In this document: positions 23,135 to 34,276 of the stretch, piece after piece
Position numbering within the stretch: position 1 is the stretch's first letter
Layout of the letters: each line of letters starts with the position of its first letter
Assembly (NCBI GenBank): GCA_030734395.1
Contig: JAUZTG010000029.1
Location: 3,720,001 to 3,784,000 of the forward strand
Reading direction: 5' to 3'
Length of the DNA: 64,000 nt
Origin: Sarocladium kiliense
Taxonomy: Eukaryota; Ascomycota; Sordariomycetes; Hypocreales; Sarocladiaceae
The notes under the pieces: generated by a model
Database searches by the model: none
What the model was told of the DNA's origin: nothing
What the model saw: only the letters and a program-made list of their open reading frames with translations
Program-made: the position numbers and the translations under genes

Positions 23135-24075
23135 GTTGGCGGGTTTTACGTGAGAGTGACGACAGTGATGGCGTGTTGGTGGCGAGGTGATGATGGGAAG
23201 CAGCTTGCAGTGGTGGTGTAGCTGGTCGTCGCCTGTTGTACCATCTGCGCCAGGTGCATGTAGAAGGGGAAGGGTTCGCTGGCAGCAGGAGAACTGGCAA
23301 CGACACGTTTCTATATCCCCGAGAGACAAGCAGGCAGTAGCAGCTCACCCAACTCCCGAGAAATTAAACCACGCGCCAAATGTGCCAGGCCAGGTACTGC
23401 TTCCTCCCGGATCGTCGGTCGTTGTTGATGATAGAGGGGCAACCGAGGGGTAGCACTAACACCATGACACGCAATATAGCTATTAAGATACCTCTGCCAA
23501 CAACCAGCTCCTCAGCTCCGTGCCGCACTGAGTAAAAGCCACGACCTGCATCTCTTCCGGGCTTAGCGACGCCGTAGCCAAAGCAGATTCAGGGTGCTGT
23601 TGCAGGGCACCCCGCGTCTGACGCACACCGGTGAGGCTCTTTGGGGAGGCCCTGCAGCCAGTCATAGGCTCGGCTAACCTCCGCCACAGATGCGCCTCCA
23701 CTAAAGCCAACAGTGGACGGGAATTCATCGTTCCGCCTCCTCCACTGGCAGCTCCAGCCGGAAGAATGGGACTTAAGACCGTATCTATAACCATGATAGC
23801 CGAGTTTTCAAAATAGTAAAGACCTTGTTTGAGGTGGTTGTGGAATTAATGTAAGTAAGTAATCCCGTGTAAGCTAGTGGGTTCCTTTGCGGTACCAGAA
23901 GCATGTGCTATACTCCCAACGCCCAGCCTGGTCGCTATCCAATGAATGTAGAAAAGAATGAAACAAAGAGAAGACACCCATGATGGAAGAAACGAATGTC
24001 CCCAAGCAGATACAGCAGCTGCTGTAGCCCCTCCACACAAGATCGTTGGCCATGCCCTAAGTCCATTCTTGGCCA
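23135..24075. other. Intergenic between two minus-strand genes
   Basis: This region holds the promoter of the beta-mannosidase gene and the 3' flank of the Rab gene. One 103-codon ORF (23483-23794, minus) is listed separately as a weak candidate; nothing else is seen. Confidence 0.4.
23483..23794 (-). CDS. Weak candidate small ORF (103 aa)
   Basis: An ATG-initiated frame of 103 codons contains a Gly-rich patch (GGGG) and an amphipathic stretch LLALVEAHLWRRL. It has no signal peptide, no recognised domain and no introns. I do not recognise it; it may be part of the beta-mannosidase promoter region or the Rab 3' flank and could be chance. Confidence 0.2.
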   Translation of the reverse strand: MVIDTVLSPILPAGAASGGGGTMNSRPLLALVEAHLWRRLAEPMTGCRASPKSLTGVRQTRGALQQHPESALATASLSPEEMQVVAFTQCGTELRSWLLAEVS

Positions 24076-25290
24076 TCAGCAGCATTTGTTGCCTCTCCGT
24101 CGGCTGCTCAGAGTGAACACCTCCTCCCACTCTCTGATCCCCCAGTTCTGCGTCCTGCTCTTCGCACGTCTCCTCCTCCGTACGCCCAGGCCATCGTCTA
24201 TCGTCGCGCCGGTCATCGAACTCTTGATACTTCCCCCGTCACTCGCGGTATTCCACCCGCCTCCATCACCGTATTGGATACCACTCATAGGATCGTCCGG
24301 GTCGATGTCACCGAGCTCGATCTTCGTCAAGATCATGGTAGCAAGTCTGCTGAAGATCTCGTCGACTCCCTCACCGTTGAAGGCGCTCGCTTCGGTGATG
24401 ACGGAGATGCCTGCGGTGCTTGCCCAGCGGCTGGCGTCGGCGGATGAGACTTCGCGGCCTTCGGGGGCGATGGTGGCGGGGTGTTGCGGCGCTGAGCTGA
24501 GAGAGCCTACGATAGGATCTCGCGTAGTTCCCGAACTGACAGACGTAGAGCTCGGGGCTTGGATTGTTGAAGTCGATGCGATGCTACCAGGCGTCGGCGG
24601 CGGGTGGTTCTCGTCTTCGGGCGCATCGGATGTCAGGTCTAGTTTATTTCCAACGAGCATAAGGCTGAGATTTGGTGAGGCGAGAGCCCGTGCATCGTTG
24701 AGGAAGGGTTGTAAGTGCTGGAATGAGCGGCGGGAGGTGACGTCGTAGACGAGAATCGCGCCGGCGGCGCCGCGATAGTAAGATCTCGAAACGGATCGGA
24801 ATCGTTCGGTACCAGCAGTATCCCAGAGCTGTACAACACATGGTCAGTAAGTGAACAGCCGCATTGCATGTCCAGCTGGGCAAGGACACTCACCTGGAGC
24901 TTGATGCGCTTCCTTCTTGCGCCTGTCCCGACCTTGATAATCTTGCTCGCAAACTCGACGCCGATAGTTTGCGACGATAAGACCCTCCACTCATTCTTGA
25001 CGAAGCGATGCAGCAAACATGACCTATCGCATTCCATGTTAGCCGGCTCCAGACAGACAAGAGGCTCGCGATGCCTCTCAAGGGCCTGCGTAACATACTT
25101 TCCTGTCCCGCTGGGCCCTAACAAGATAATCTTGGCAAGATAGTCGTACATGCTGCCCAACTCCTGTGATGTGATGTGACCGTTAGCCACCAAGTATTGC
25201 GCCCATATCGAACAAAATATCTCCTACCTGATCACGAGCGACGCCCGAGCTCGCATCGCTTGCGCCGGAAGAGCGACGAGGCCTCGTCAT
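24076..25290 (-). CDS. Rab-family small GTPase (Rab4-like) with long insertion
   Basis: Membrane-traffic GTPase of 336 aa in four exons: 25290-25228, 25163-25099, 25023-24894 and 24828-24076. All junctions keep frame. G-box motifs: P-loop GPSGTGKSC (split by intron 2), switch I SSQTIGVEF, WDTAGTERFRSVSRSYYRGA, GNKLDL and SAF. The effector region and switch II read like Rab4/Rab14-type proteins. The C-terminus GNKCC offers two cysteines for geranylgeranylation. Unusual: about 60 residues of Ser/Thr/Pro-rich insert follow GNKLDL, and another 60-residue low-complexity stretch precedes the CC end, making it far longer than the usual 200-220 aa. Endosomal recycling is inferred from the subfamily. 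Rab4-specific assignment is moderate; Rab GTPase is certain. Confidence 0.9.
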
Positions 25291-26040
25291 CGCGGGTGTC
25301 GCGGCGTCACAGGCGTTATCTCTACTGCTAGTGGTATTTGGACGTCGGTGAACAGGATCGGGCGCGTCAAGCCAGAGGTGTTCGCATTCGTTATCGATGG
25401 GAGATTCAAGTCGAAGTCGTGGTCATGCGATGTATGTCAATGCTGAAGGATGATGCAAGAGATTGGTATACAGCCTGGTTAGGCATGTGCGCGTGCGGCG
25501 TGCGGCATGGGTGGTTGATTGATATGTGACGGGGGGATGGATGGGACATGACGGACCGCATGGACAAAGGCGGCGTTGGTTGGAGCTGCAAGGGGAGACT
25601 TTAATTAGTGGGTTGCGCTGCGTGACAGGCCGCTGAATCCCTGTCGCTGCAGTGACGTGATGGGCACCGCGACACGGGTGACGCAAAAGCAGCGGCAGCA
25701 GTATCAGATCTCGTGTCGCATTGATATAACGCTGGATCTGGAGAATGGGATTCAAAATCATGATAGATCTGGCTGAACGAATGATAGGATAAATTGGATA
25801 GAAACCTGGAAAATCAACGACAATATTGAAGGACTGTGCTGGAACGAACGGTGCTTAGCGAGTAGGGGTCCCTTGTTGCTGCTACGGCAAGCTGTTGCCG
25901 AGGTACGGCTATCGTCATCTTCATCAACTCCCATCCCAGCTCATCTCATCCATATAAGCGGCCTCTTTCCTCCTGAACTCTCCATATTCACTCCCGAAAA
26001 AGCCCTTTGAACATTTTTTCCCATTATCATAAGTCCCATC
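25291..26040. other. Divergent promoter region (Rab / SDR)
   Basis: Intergenic region between divergent genes. A TATA-like CATATAAGCG lies at 25951-25960, about 85 bp before the SDR start codon, followed by a pyrimidine-rich leader. No gene is seen. Confidence 0.5.
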
Positions 26041-26955
26041 ATGCAGATCAAGGATCGCACGTTCGTCGTTTCCGGCGGGTAAGCTCATCCACAACTCGCT
26101 TCACATGTCAGTCCCCAGTGCTAGCTAGCTAACCTACCTCACCTATCAGCGCATCAGGTCTAGGCAAGGCTTGTGTTGAAGAGATCTGCAAGCATGGAGG
26201 ATACGCAGCAGTTCTTGACATGAATGAGGATGACGGCGAGGAATTCGCGAAATCACTGGGTGATGCAGGGCGATTCTTCAAGTGCAATGTCCTCGAGACG
26301 GAGAGCATTGCAAAGGCTGTCCAAGGTGCTGCCGACTGGGCGAAACAGACTGGGAAGAGCTTGGGAGGCATCATCCCTGCTGCAGGAGTTTCTACGCCAG
26401 CTACTGTAAGTTGCCAACTGTCAACCGATGCGTGGGACACGGCACACTGACTCCAGCCAGATTCTTGGGCGAGACGGCTCACCATTCAGCCTCGATGATG
26501 TCGACTTTGTCCTCGGCGTCAACCTTCGTGGTACCCTGGACCTTATCCGCCAAACCCTCCCTCACATCGCTAAGGCAGATCCCCAAGGCCCGGACTCGGA
26601 ACGCGGCATCATCATCATGGTTGCCTCCTCCGCTGCCTTCGACGGTCAGAAAGGCCAGGTTTCGTACTCAGCAAGCAAAGGAGCCGTCGCTGCCATGACT
26701 CTACCTATGGCTCGTGATCTAGCACGCTATGGCATCCGCGTTGTTACCATCGCTCCAAGCTTGTTCGAGAGCCGAATGACGAGTATGATGAGCGACAAGG
26801 TGAGGAAGAGTTTGGAGGGAGCGATGGAGTTCCCAAGGAGAGCTGGTCAACCAGAAGAGTTTGCTATGTTGGCAAGGCAGGCGATTGAGAATGTCATGTT
26901 GAATGGCGTGGTGATCCGGCTGGATGGTGCGATGAGGATGCCCAGTAAGATGTAG
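26041..26955 (+). CDS. Short-chain dehydrogenase (3-hydroxyacyl-CoA dehydrogenase type 2-like)
   Basis: NAD(P)-dependent oxidoreductase of 262 aa in three exons: 26041-26078, 26150-26405 and 26461-26955. The first intron interrupts the glycine motif: VVSGG joins to ASGLGKA, giving the TGxxxGxG-type dinucleotide site. Then AVLDMNEDDGE (an Asp after strand 2, favouring NAD) and the catalytic Ser in MVASSAAF with YSASK (Tyr and Lys). The overall layout and C-terminus (GQPEEFAMLARQAIENVMLNG) resemble HSD17B10/type 2 3-hydroxyacyl-CoA dehydrogenases, which act in beta-oxidation of short or branched acyl-CoA. The substrate is inferred. There is no presequence, so it is probably cytosolic. It lies 5' of the D-2-hydroxyacid dehydrogenase in tandem. 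Confidence 0.92.
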
Positions 26956-27431
26956 GCACGGCTTGAGAAGCTGGGGTAAGTGGGCCATATGATCGCAAAT
27001 CACGTCTATATCTATACGATCTAGACTATGCTCTACCTTACTTGTAGACTATGACCTGTGATCTGAAGGGTGTCCATCACATGGCGTGTGCAGCTTCATT
27101 GAACGATGAACCTTGACGATAGGAAAACCAATGTGCCTGGACGCCGTCACGCGACTACTGCCCCAGATACAAATGGTTTTCGATCCAAGAACCAGTGACT
27201 GGATCGAGTTGATCCCACGTCTTACAATGGCATTGAATTTACCCGATGGCACTAAATCCGAGATCGCCGAGCGGATTTGAGCCGTGCCTTGGCTTACCTT
27301 GCGGGATGATGCCGTTACCGGATGCCGCAACTGTGGGGACACAAGGTGCCTTGGACATACAAGTCCGATCGGTGTCAATACGACTTCACTCCTCCACCTC
27401 ATTACTATCATCAACATTGCAATTCACTACC
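26956..27431. other. Intergenic between tandem dehydrogenase genes
   Basis: Terminator of the SDR gene and promoter of the next gene. The region just before 27432 is pyrimidine-rich (CTCCTCCACCTC). No other feature is seen. Confidence 0.5.
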
Positions 27432-28579
27432 ATGTCTCTCATTCAGGTTGCCGTTCTCGATGACTACCAGGGCTTGTCCAAGCCGCTGTTCGCGAAGCTG
27501 GACCCGTCGAAGTATCAGGTGTCATACTTCCCCGATACCAAGTTGCCTTACAATGGCCCCAATACTCCACAAGAAGTCAAGGACTCTCTTGCCGAGAGGC
27601 TTCTCCCATATCAAGTGATTTGTAAGTCGACATCGAGCATCGTGATTGGGCATGGATCTCATTAGCTGATCGCTATGAAGCAACAATGAGGGAACGGACA
27701 CCATTTCCCGACGAGCTCCTCCGCCGGCTTCCCAACCTCAAATTGATCCTCTCAAATGGCATCCGTAACTATGCCATCGATATGAAGACCTGCAATGAGC
27801 TGTCCATCCCTGTCACAGGCTCATCCAGGAAGACCAAAACGGAGGTCGCATCTGGCGGGCCAGACAGCACAACCCAGCATTGCGTAGCCTTGATCCTGGC
27901 TCTAGTACGACACATTGCCCAAGATGATGCTGCAGTCAAGGCTGGCGGTGGGCTTTGGCAAACTGGGTTCGCTACGGGACTTAGTGGGAAGACCTTCGGA
28001 GTGGTGGGATTGGGCAGGTTGGGTGCGAGTTGCGCGAAGATCATGAAGACAGCCTTCGGCATGGACGTCATTGCATGGAGCACGAATTTGACCCAAGAGG
28101 CTGCTGATGAAAAGGCTCGCGAGGCAGGGCTTCAAGCAGAGGATGCCAACGGCAAGAAGACCTTCAAGGCCGTGTCGCGAGAAGAGCTATTCAGCACAGC
28201 CGACGTCGTCAGCATTCACCTCGTACTCTCCGACCGCAGCAGAGGTCTCATCAACGCCCAAGACCTCTCCCTCATGAAGTCAACCTCTTTCTTCGTCAAC
28301 ACTTCTCGCGGTCCACTTGTCGTTGAGGAGGACCTGCTCGACACCCTTAAGGCTGGAAAGATCAGAGGCGCGGCGTTGGACGTGTTTAACTTGGAGCCGC
28401 TGCCGGAGGATAGCCCGTGGCGGAACCCGAATTGGGGCAAGGATGGGAGCAGCCAGGTTCTAATTACGCCGCACATGGGTTATGTTGAAGAGAGCTCTCT
28501 TACAAGCTGGTATCAGCTTCAGGTGGAAAACCTTGAGAGGTGGGAGCGTGGGGAAGAGCTGCTGAATATCATTTCTTGA
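27432..28579 (+). CDS. D-isomer specific 2-hydroxyacid dehydrogenase
   Basis: NAD(P)-dependent interconversion of a 2-oxoacid and a D-2-hydroxyacid. 362 aa in two exons, 27432-27621 and 27681-28579; a 59 bp intron (GTAAGT...GAAG) joins YQVI to STMRERTPF. The substrate domain comes first (VAVLDDYQGL), then the Rossmann motif GVVGLGRLGASCAKI, catalytic Arg in VNTSRGPLVVEEDL, Glu in LDVFNLEPLP and His in ITPHMGYVEE, completing the Arg-Glu-His set of the family. The length fits the family. The substrate is not predictable from sequence; fungal relatives are often annotated glycerate/hydroxypyruvate or phosphoglycerate-like, but this one is too short for 3-phosphoglycerate dehydrogenase. It has no targeting signal. 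Confidence 0.93.
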
Positions 28580-28885
28580 TAGCGTCGTAGGATCCGATAA
28601 TGGAATCATTGTTCGATCGAAACATCGCGCGTATCTTTCCTCGTAGCGTCTTTCCCTGGTCTCACACACATCGTAATGGAGGCCTCACTTGCCGCGATGA
28701 ACATCAGGCTCTGGCTGAACCAATGCATGCACTTCGCTTAGCCCACATCATGCAGCCGAACCGTCTCAAAGCCAACCTACGCCACCCAATTGGACCAAAT
28801 TATTCTATTATCGCGCGGGGGACTTTTCCTCGCGTGCGAGACTCTCGCGACAAGTCTTGTCTCCCAAGCGCCCGACATTGCAGAC
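28580..28885. other. Short intergenic before the kinase
   Basis: 3' flank of the dehydrogenase and leader of the kinase. An in-frame upstream codon at 28790 (an ATG giving MDQIILL) would add 32 residues to the kinase. No other feature was found. Confidence 0.5.
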
Positions 28886-31061
28886 ATGTCTCGCATGCCG
28901 TCGCCCAATGCTTCCAAACCGTTACAAGGAAGTAAAGCGCCCTTTCGCCCAGATCTCATATGGGATTCTCGACTGCTGACCGAGTTCCTACCAAACGGTG
29001 TCCTGCGACATACATACTTCAAGTCCGACAGTGCGAATGGTCAGCGACAAGTTCGACACGCAGAGAAATGGACGACGAAGATGAAAGTCGGTGAAGGCGG
29101 GTTTGGGAGGGTATGGTTCCAGACGAACGAAGCAGGTGATGTCCGTGCTTTGAAGGAGATTCGCAAAGACATGGCTCCGGCGCCAATTGACTATCGGAGG
29201 GAACTAGAGGCTGCTTTCAAGTTCTCGCATAGCAAAGTGAGTCAATTGCATGCTAGTCCTGGAAGCCTGACGGGCTCACGGTGCTTCAGTATGTCCATTG
29301 TTTCGTGGAATCATTTGGATGGTTCGAAGACGAGAAGAATGTGTATATCTCGATGGAGTATCTGCAACATGGCGATCTTCGCAATGTGCTGAATGCAGCG
29401 GCTCTATCAGAAGATGAGACTCAGATTCTCACGCGACAGCTGGTTGAAGGCCTCCAGATGATGCACAGCAATCATTTCGTTCATCGCGACCTCAAGCCTG
29501 CGGTAAGTGTGCTGTATTGGATTACCGTGAACATGGCGTCTCTGATGATAACCGCAGAACATTCTGGTCGTCCAGCCTGGTCCTAGATGGTGGATCAAAA
29601 TCAGCGATTTCGGCATATCGAAGCGCGCCTATGAGGCAACCGCTTTGCGAACGTCGATTGGCACAGAGGGCTATTGTGCGCCCGAGGTGCTGATAGGCTC
29701 TGTATCAAATATGGATAACGAATCAGGAGAGCAAGAAGAGGCATATACAGCGGCTGTTGACATGTGGGCATTGGGGGAGATCGTCTATCGGTGCCTGACG
29801 CAAAAACCTGCGTTTCCCAGTCGAAGAGACATGTACCTCTTCGTGACGAACCAGAAGCCCTTGAATGAAGAGCCACTATTGAGGCGAGGGACCACTGAGC
29901 CATGTCGAGACTTTGTCAAGGGTCTCCTGGCGGCGATCCCGGGCGAGCGATACAACGCAGATGCAGCGGCATCTCATAATTGGGTTAAGCTTCCTGGTAT
30001 TGTAGTAGAACCTGCTTCTCCGAGTCTCAAAAGGTAAGCTGGGAGCCTTGGCTTTCGTCTTACTTATGCTAACATGTCCCTTTGCCGGTAGCGAAGCCCA
30101 AGAGTCACAGCAGCAATGGGAGTTGTCCCCAATCGAAGGGGGTCACAGTCATATGCATGGTACGGCGGCATGGTCGACACTCCAAGACTTGCGACATCCC
30201 CAAGTTTCATTGTTGGTGCCTGTGCCCCAAGCGGTACCTGTAGCTTATCATCGCCAGATGCTCCCGCACGAAGAGCAGAGACGTGATTCTCTTGATTCAA
30301 GCAAGCCTGCCAGCCCCCACGCAGACCATGAGCCAGTTTGGTATACCGCAGTGTCTAGGCAGGACGCGAATGCCACACCGCGGCCAATCGAGAGACAACA
30401 AAAGAGACCATTCAATCCTATGAGGGATGTCGAACCGAAGAGCATACGTCCGACGCCGTCGATCCCGCGTGTCTTATCGCCGCGTCAACCTGTGGTTCCT
30501 GATCCGGAGAAAGAGAAGCTTAAGCAGCAAATAGCATTATTACAGGCAGAATTGGGTCAAACGAGGCAGGAGAGGGATATTGCTGCGCGGGAACGGGCAA
30601 GAGCTGAGCTCAAAGATATGGAATTGAAAGCAGCAAGAGAAGCTGTAGAGAGGCTGGAACGGCAGCGCTATGAGGCAGCGCAGAGAGAGGAAGCAGCGAG
30701 ACTAGAACGGATGAGACTTCAAGAGGAGGCTGAAAGACTCGAGCTCGAGAAGAGGGAGGCCGAGATAAGGGAGGCTGAGAGGTTTGAGCTGGAGATGAAG
30801 AAGATAGCAGCGAAGGAGGAAGAGAAGCGACGGGAAGAGATCAGGTTACAAGAGGAGAAGGCTGAGGCTGACCGAGAGAAGAGAGAGGCTGAACTGAAGG
30901 CTAAGAAGGAAGAGGAGGAGGAGCAGAAACGCAGGTCGATGATTGCGGAGCTTGTGAGGGCTGAGCTGAAAGAGCAGGAGAAGAAGGAGTGGATGAGTAA
31001 ATCGAAAGGACAGAGAGCATTGTTGAGATGGATAACCAAGAAGGATCCCGAGAAATCCTAG
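28886..31061 (+). CDS. Serine/threonine protein kinase with C-terminal coiled coil
   Basis: 669 aa in four exons: 28886-29236, 29290-29502, 29558-30033 and 30092-31061. All introns are small and in frame; intron 3 has a TGCTAACA branch. The kinase domain covers residues about 60-370: GEGGFGRVW (P-loop), RALKEI (catalytic Lys), HRDLKPANILV (catalytic loop, spanning the exon 2/3 joint), KISDFGISKRA (DFG), TEGYCAPEVL (APE) and DMWALGEIVYRCL. Key residues are all intact, so it should be active. A Pro/Ser-rich linker follows, then about 170 residues of nearly pure Glu/Lys/Arg/Ala heptad sequence, predicted as a long coiled coil ending in a basic tail. I know of no named fungal kinase with exactly this layout. 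Start: MSRMPSP was chosen over the upstream in-frame ATG at 28790. Confidence 0.9.
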
Positions 31062-32032
31062 GTCGGAGAACAGGTCATGTCCAGCGTTCTGCATAGTTGC
31101 TTCGTCGCGATTCTCTTAGGGAAGAACCCCATACGACTACGTCAATGGCTTAAGGATTGCTGAATCCATCAACTGACACATGGCAGCAGTGAGAAAAAGG
31201 TGAAACATCTTTTGGATCGAACCTTAAGTAGACACATCAGATATACGACATACCAAGCCCTGTGGCAGGGAACATATTGTGTCGCAGCCGTGTGAGGAAT
31301 AGGTACTCTGCACCGAAATGCCGTCGCATGGCGCCCAAGAACATGCTTCCAGCTATGTCCAGTAGCTAGCTATCCAGAAACAGCAGCAACTGGGGCAGAT
31401 ACAAAATGGATGAGCAGAATCGTCGTTTACGCTGAATTCGGCGATAGCGCAAAGGCAAGCCAGCGATTACAGAAACGGTTACGGGCCATACCCTCGCCGG
31501 ATTCTCTGAGGATGGCGCATTCCAAGGCTCTCGCTGTTGAACAAGACTACCCATAAGGCTGGAATGGATGTCAGCAATACAATACACGTGCTGCGTTAGA
31601 ACCGCAACGGTCCATGCGGAGGGTCACAGGCGCTGGTGCTGCTGGCAATAGCTGTGTACTCCAATTGCCACGCCCAAGCACATGATAGGCCTGCTCAATT
31701 GGAAATATGTCAAATGCCGGATGGTATATCCTGGCACTTCATTCTCTCAATCTTACTCTCTGGGTACCTTGAGGTGAACAAGGTCCTCCACCAAGCCGGG
31801 CAGAGAGGCTGGCTGCAACAGAGTCGAGACTCGCCGGTGTAAGTGCGCCGGCTTCGTTTTGGGCTCAAAGTCAAAGCAAGCCTCATTACACGAATGCTGT
31901 AAGCTCCCAGTCCTCTCTTCCGATCCATGCCCTCTAGCTTCTTTTATCTCTTCGTCACATCTTTCCTCGTATTTCTTTTCCCTTTCCCCCTGGGTCAATT
32001 AACCGCACTTCGACATTCCGTTACCCAGCAAG
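31062..32032. other. Intergenic
   Basis: This is the 3' flank of the kinase and the promoter of the PLAC8 gene. Pyrimidine-rich plus-strand sequence (31915-32000) lies directly before the PLAC8 start. No gene or repeat is seen. Confidence 0.5.
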
Positions 32033-32710
32033 ATGGCCAGTCAAGAGCACATCCAGACAGGGAGCGGCCCTGTCAACGAGCACTATGCCAAGGAGTGGAA
32101 TAATCGCATGAACAACGCCCCGGAACGGCCTTCGGAGCACTACAACCCTGGGCCCCAGGACGATCAGGGCTGGTTCACTAGCCTATGGTCCTGCTGCAGT
32201 CCTGCTAGCCTCTGTTGCCTGTCTTGCTGCCTACCTTGCATTACCTTTGGCAAGATAGACCACCGCATGCGCAATAACGGGAACCTCGAGGGCTATTCAT
32301 GCTGCAACTCTCCAGTAAGCTGAATCAAAGTCCATCGAAGAGACGAAAGCTATATCTGACTTCCTATTCAGTGCCTTGTATTCTGCATAGCCGCGTGCTG
32401 TAATGTCGCCTGCATCCCAACTGTGATGCAGCGCAACGATCTCCGTGAGAAATACAACATCAAGGGCAATTGCGCCAAGGATTTCCTAGCCTCGTGGTGC
32501 TGCACTTGCTGCGTACTCGTGCAGTCAGACAAGGAGGCCGCGTACCGCGAGGCTGAAGCTCAGCAACGCGCTGTTCAGACCCAACAATACAGGGCGAATA
32601 ACACTGGCATGTTCTACCCCCAATCAACAGGCGTAACCGGTATTACCCCAGCCCCGGCGGCGGTTGCTGAACCGGCGCCTGTTCATCCTGCTTCCTACAA
32701 AATGAATTAA
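32033..32710 (+). CDS. PLAC8 family cysteine-rich membrane protein
   Basis: 206 aa in two exons, 32033-32314 and 32372-32710 (57 bp intron, GTAAGC...TTCAG). The PLAC8 domain occupies residues about 45-155: WFTSLWSCCSPASLCCLSCC then CLPCITFGKIDHRMRN, a hydrophobic Cys-rich second half (CLVFCIAACCNVACIPTVMQ), then RNDLREKYNIKGN and DFLASWCCTCC. The CCLPC-type motif and this order are hallmarks of the family, which includes plant FCR/PCR cadmium-resistance and fruit-weight proteins and fungal relatives that act at the plasma membrane. The C-terminus is Pro/Ala/Gln-rich. A role in metal tolerance or calcium handling is only a family-based possibility. There is no signal peptide. Confidence 0.92.
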
Positions 32711-33011
32711 AGAAATGGGTCATCTCATGAGATACGATGATGCGAGATGGCGGGAGCTATGCGGATTGCGAATACAAGATGGTGAAATAATGATCTACGC
32801 AAGTTGCTATGTCAACCCCAGGGTCCGGAAAAAGAAGCCGCGCCAAGTTTACTCTTACGTATATATAATTGAACACGGTCACAACCACCTTGTGCCAGGT
32901 CCTCTCTGTTATATATGCCCATTGGAAACCGTTGACGAACAACCAATAGAGACACACACACACAGAGAGATAATATCTTCTATCGCCAAGACAATAAGAG
33001 AATTGGCTTAT
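32711..33011. other. Short intergenic
   Basis: 3' flank of the PLAC8 gene. AT-rich, with a short CA run near 32952-32964. No gene is seen. Confidence 0.5.
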
Positions 33012-34222
33012 TCACCATTTATAGTCCCAGTCTCCGGGGCACAGCGAAGGGTTGTCCTCGTTAGACACCTTGGAACCATCAGTACAATAACAAACGCACG
33101 CGAAGGGTCCATCTATGCAATCGCCACATTTTTGAATTGGCCTTGGCTTCCCCTGACGAGATCCGGGACCGGGGTGCTTGGGTGGTTGCTCGATCTGGAA
33201 GCTCCTGAGTCCCAGGTCCCTAGGCGATTTGATGCACCCGTGCTGGTTGCTCAGACTGAACGAAGTGGCCGCGCCGGAGCAGGTGCTTGAGATATAGTAC
33301 TTGACCTTGATGCCTCTGCTGAACAGGTCCTTGCCGACGCCCATGGTGATGCTCCTGGTGGAGTTGACCTTGACGCATGTGCTGCTAGAATAGCGAATCC
33401 AGTCGTCTGCGTAAAGCGCGCCTCCCTGCCTTTTACAGCACTGCTCATCGCTGTGATGGAAAAGCGTGATTCTGTCTGCCTTGTTCTTTGCGGGTTCGGC
33501 GCTGCAGTTCGCAGGTGTTGCGGTGGTGAAGGATTCGACTTGCTTGTGTCGATGAGGCTGAAGCTGTAGAAGGTCGGAGCCCCAAAGAGGCACGAAGCTC
33601 GGTTCCAGGTTGCGGCGAAGTGGATGGTCTTATCTTCACACTTGCTACCCTCGTACATGGGGATCTGGTACCGATCTCCTCGACGATTGCTGCCGGCGGC
33701 TATCCTCATGCTGCTGAACCCATCGCCGACTGAGTGGCAGGGGCCCGGGTCGCCGACAGTTGTGCGCTTGACCATCTTGCAGCATTTGCTTCCCGAGTAA
33801 AGGTCAAGAGTAACGCTGCTGGTGCTCTTGATGGGGGGCTGAGACGTGGAACAGCTACCCCCTGAACTGCCGCCTCCTGATGAGCCGCCTTCTGCTGCGG
33901 CAGTCTTTGGGTCCATCAGTCGAAAGCTGAGATAATTGCCTCCAGGTTGCTCGCACTCTGCGACACTGGTAACGTCCACCTCGACATGGGCTCTGTTCCC
34001 ACAGGCATCATCGATGTAGAGTTCGACCCAGGCATCGGGACGGAACCTGCCACTGGGGCAACGCGGGAGAAAGTGATGACTCTCTTGGGGCGCAGCTCTC
34101 TGACATGCAATGCTGTGTGAGGCCGGGCTGCGCGGGGGATAACTCTCAAGCTTGTGGCGATGCCAACCGCCTTCTCGTCTACAAGGATCCAGGAGAACAC
34201 CGGCACCTCACAGGCGACGGCC
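33012..34222 (-). pseudogene. Broken gene with tandem Cys-rich domains
   Basis: Two overlapping minus-strand frames carry what look like three copies of one roughly 85-residue domain. The frame open from 34222 holds a partial copy (WVELYIDDACGN...NYLSFRLMD), a Gly/Ser-rich linker, then a full copy (LDLYSGSKCCK... to ...FYSFSLID). A second frame, ending at the stop at 33012, holds a third copy (RITLFHHSDEQCCK... to ...LGLRSFQIEQ) and a Cys-rich tail (CGDCIDGPFACVCYC). The frame must change near 33530-33545; no good intron fits (a 38-nt GT...AG segment could restore frame but is shorter than any intron in this window). There is no in-frame ATG before the first copy and none of the usual secretion signal. 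The domain was not recognised. It is probably a degraded secreted or surface protein, unless the shift is a sequencing error. Confidence 0.5.
34048..34188 (+). pseudogene. WSC-domain remnant
   Basis: The plus-strand frame reads C-H-W-G-N, then LGAQLSDMQCC, CAGDNSQACGDANRLLVY and KD. This matches the C-terminal half of a WSC carbohydrate-binding domain (C-x-C-G-N ... C ... C-x-G-x4-C-G-G-x-N-R-L-x-V-Y), with one consensus Cys replaced by Trp. Upstream in the same frame the first half of the domain is absent, and the frame ends shortly downstream at a TAG (34285-34287). It overlaps the minus-strand domain copy antisense. I read it as a leftover of a plus-strand secreted-protein gene. Recognition is by motif memory only. 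Confidence 0.5.
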
Positions 34223-34276
34223 GGTACGGCGGGAGTGTTGGCGACGCTGATTCAGAACCCGGAATTGAACGAATAG

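Noticed and set aside
32951..32966. Short CA-rich run
   Set aside because: Too short and imperfect to be a useful repeat call.
33507..33545. A 38-nt GT...AG segment that would restore frame between domain copies 2 and 3
   Set aside because: It is shorter than any intron in this window (49 bp minimum), with a poor donor (GTCGAA) and no branch site.
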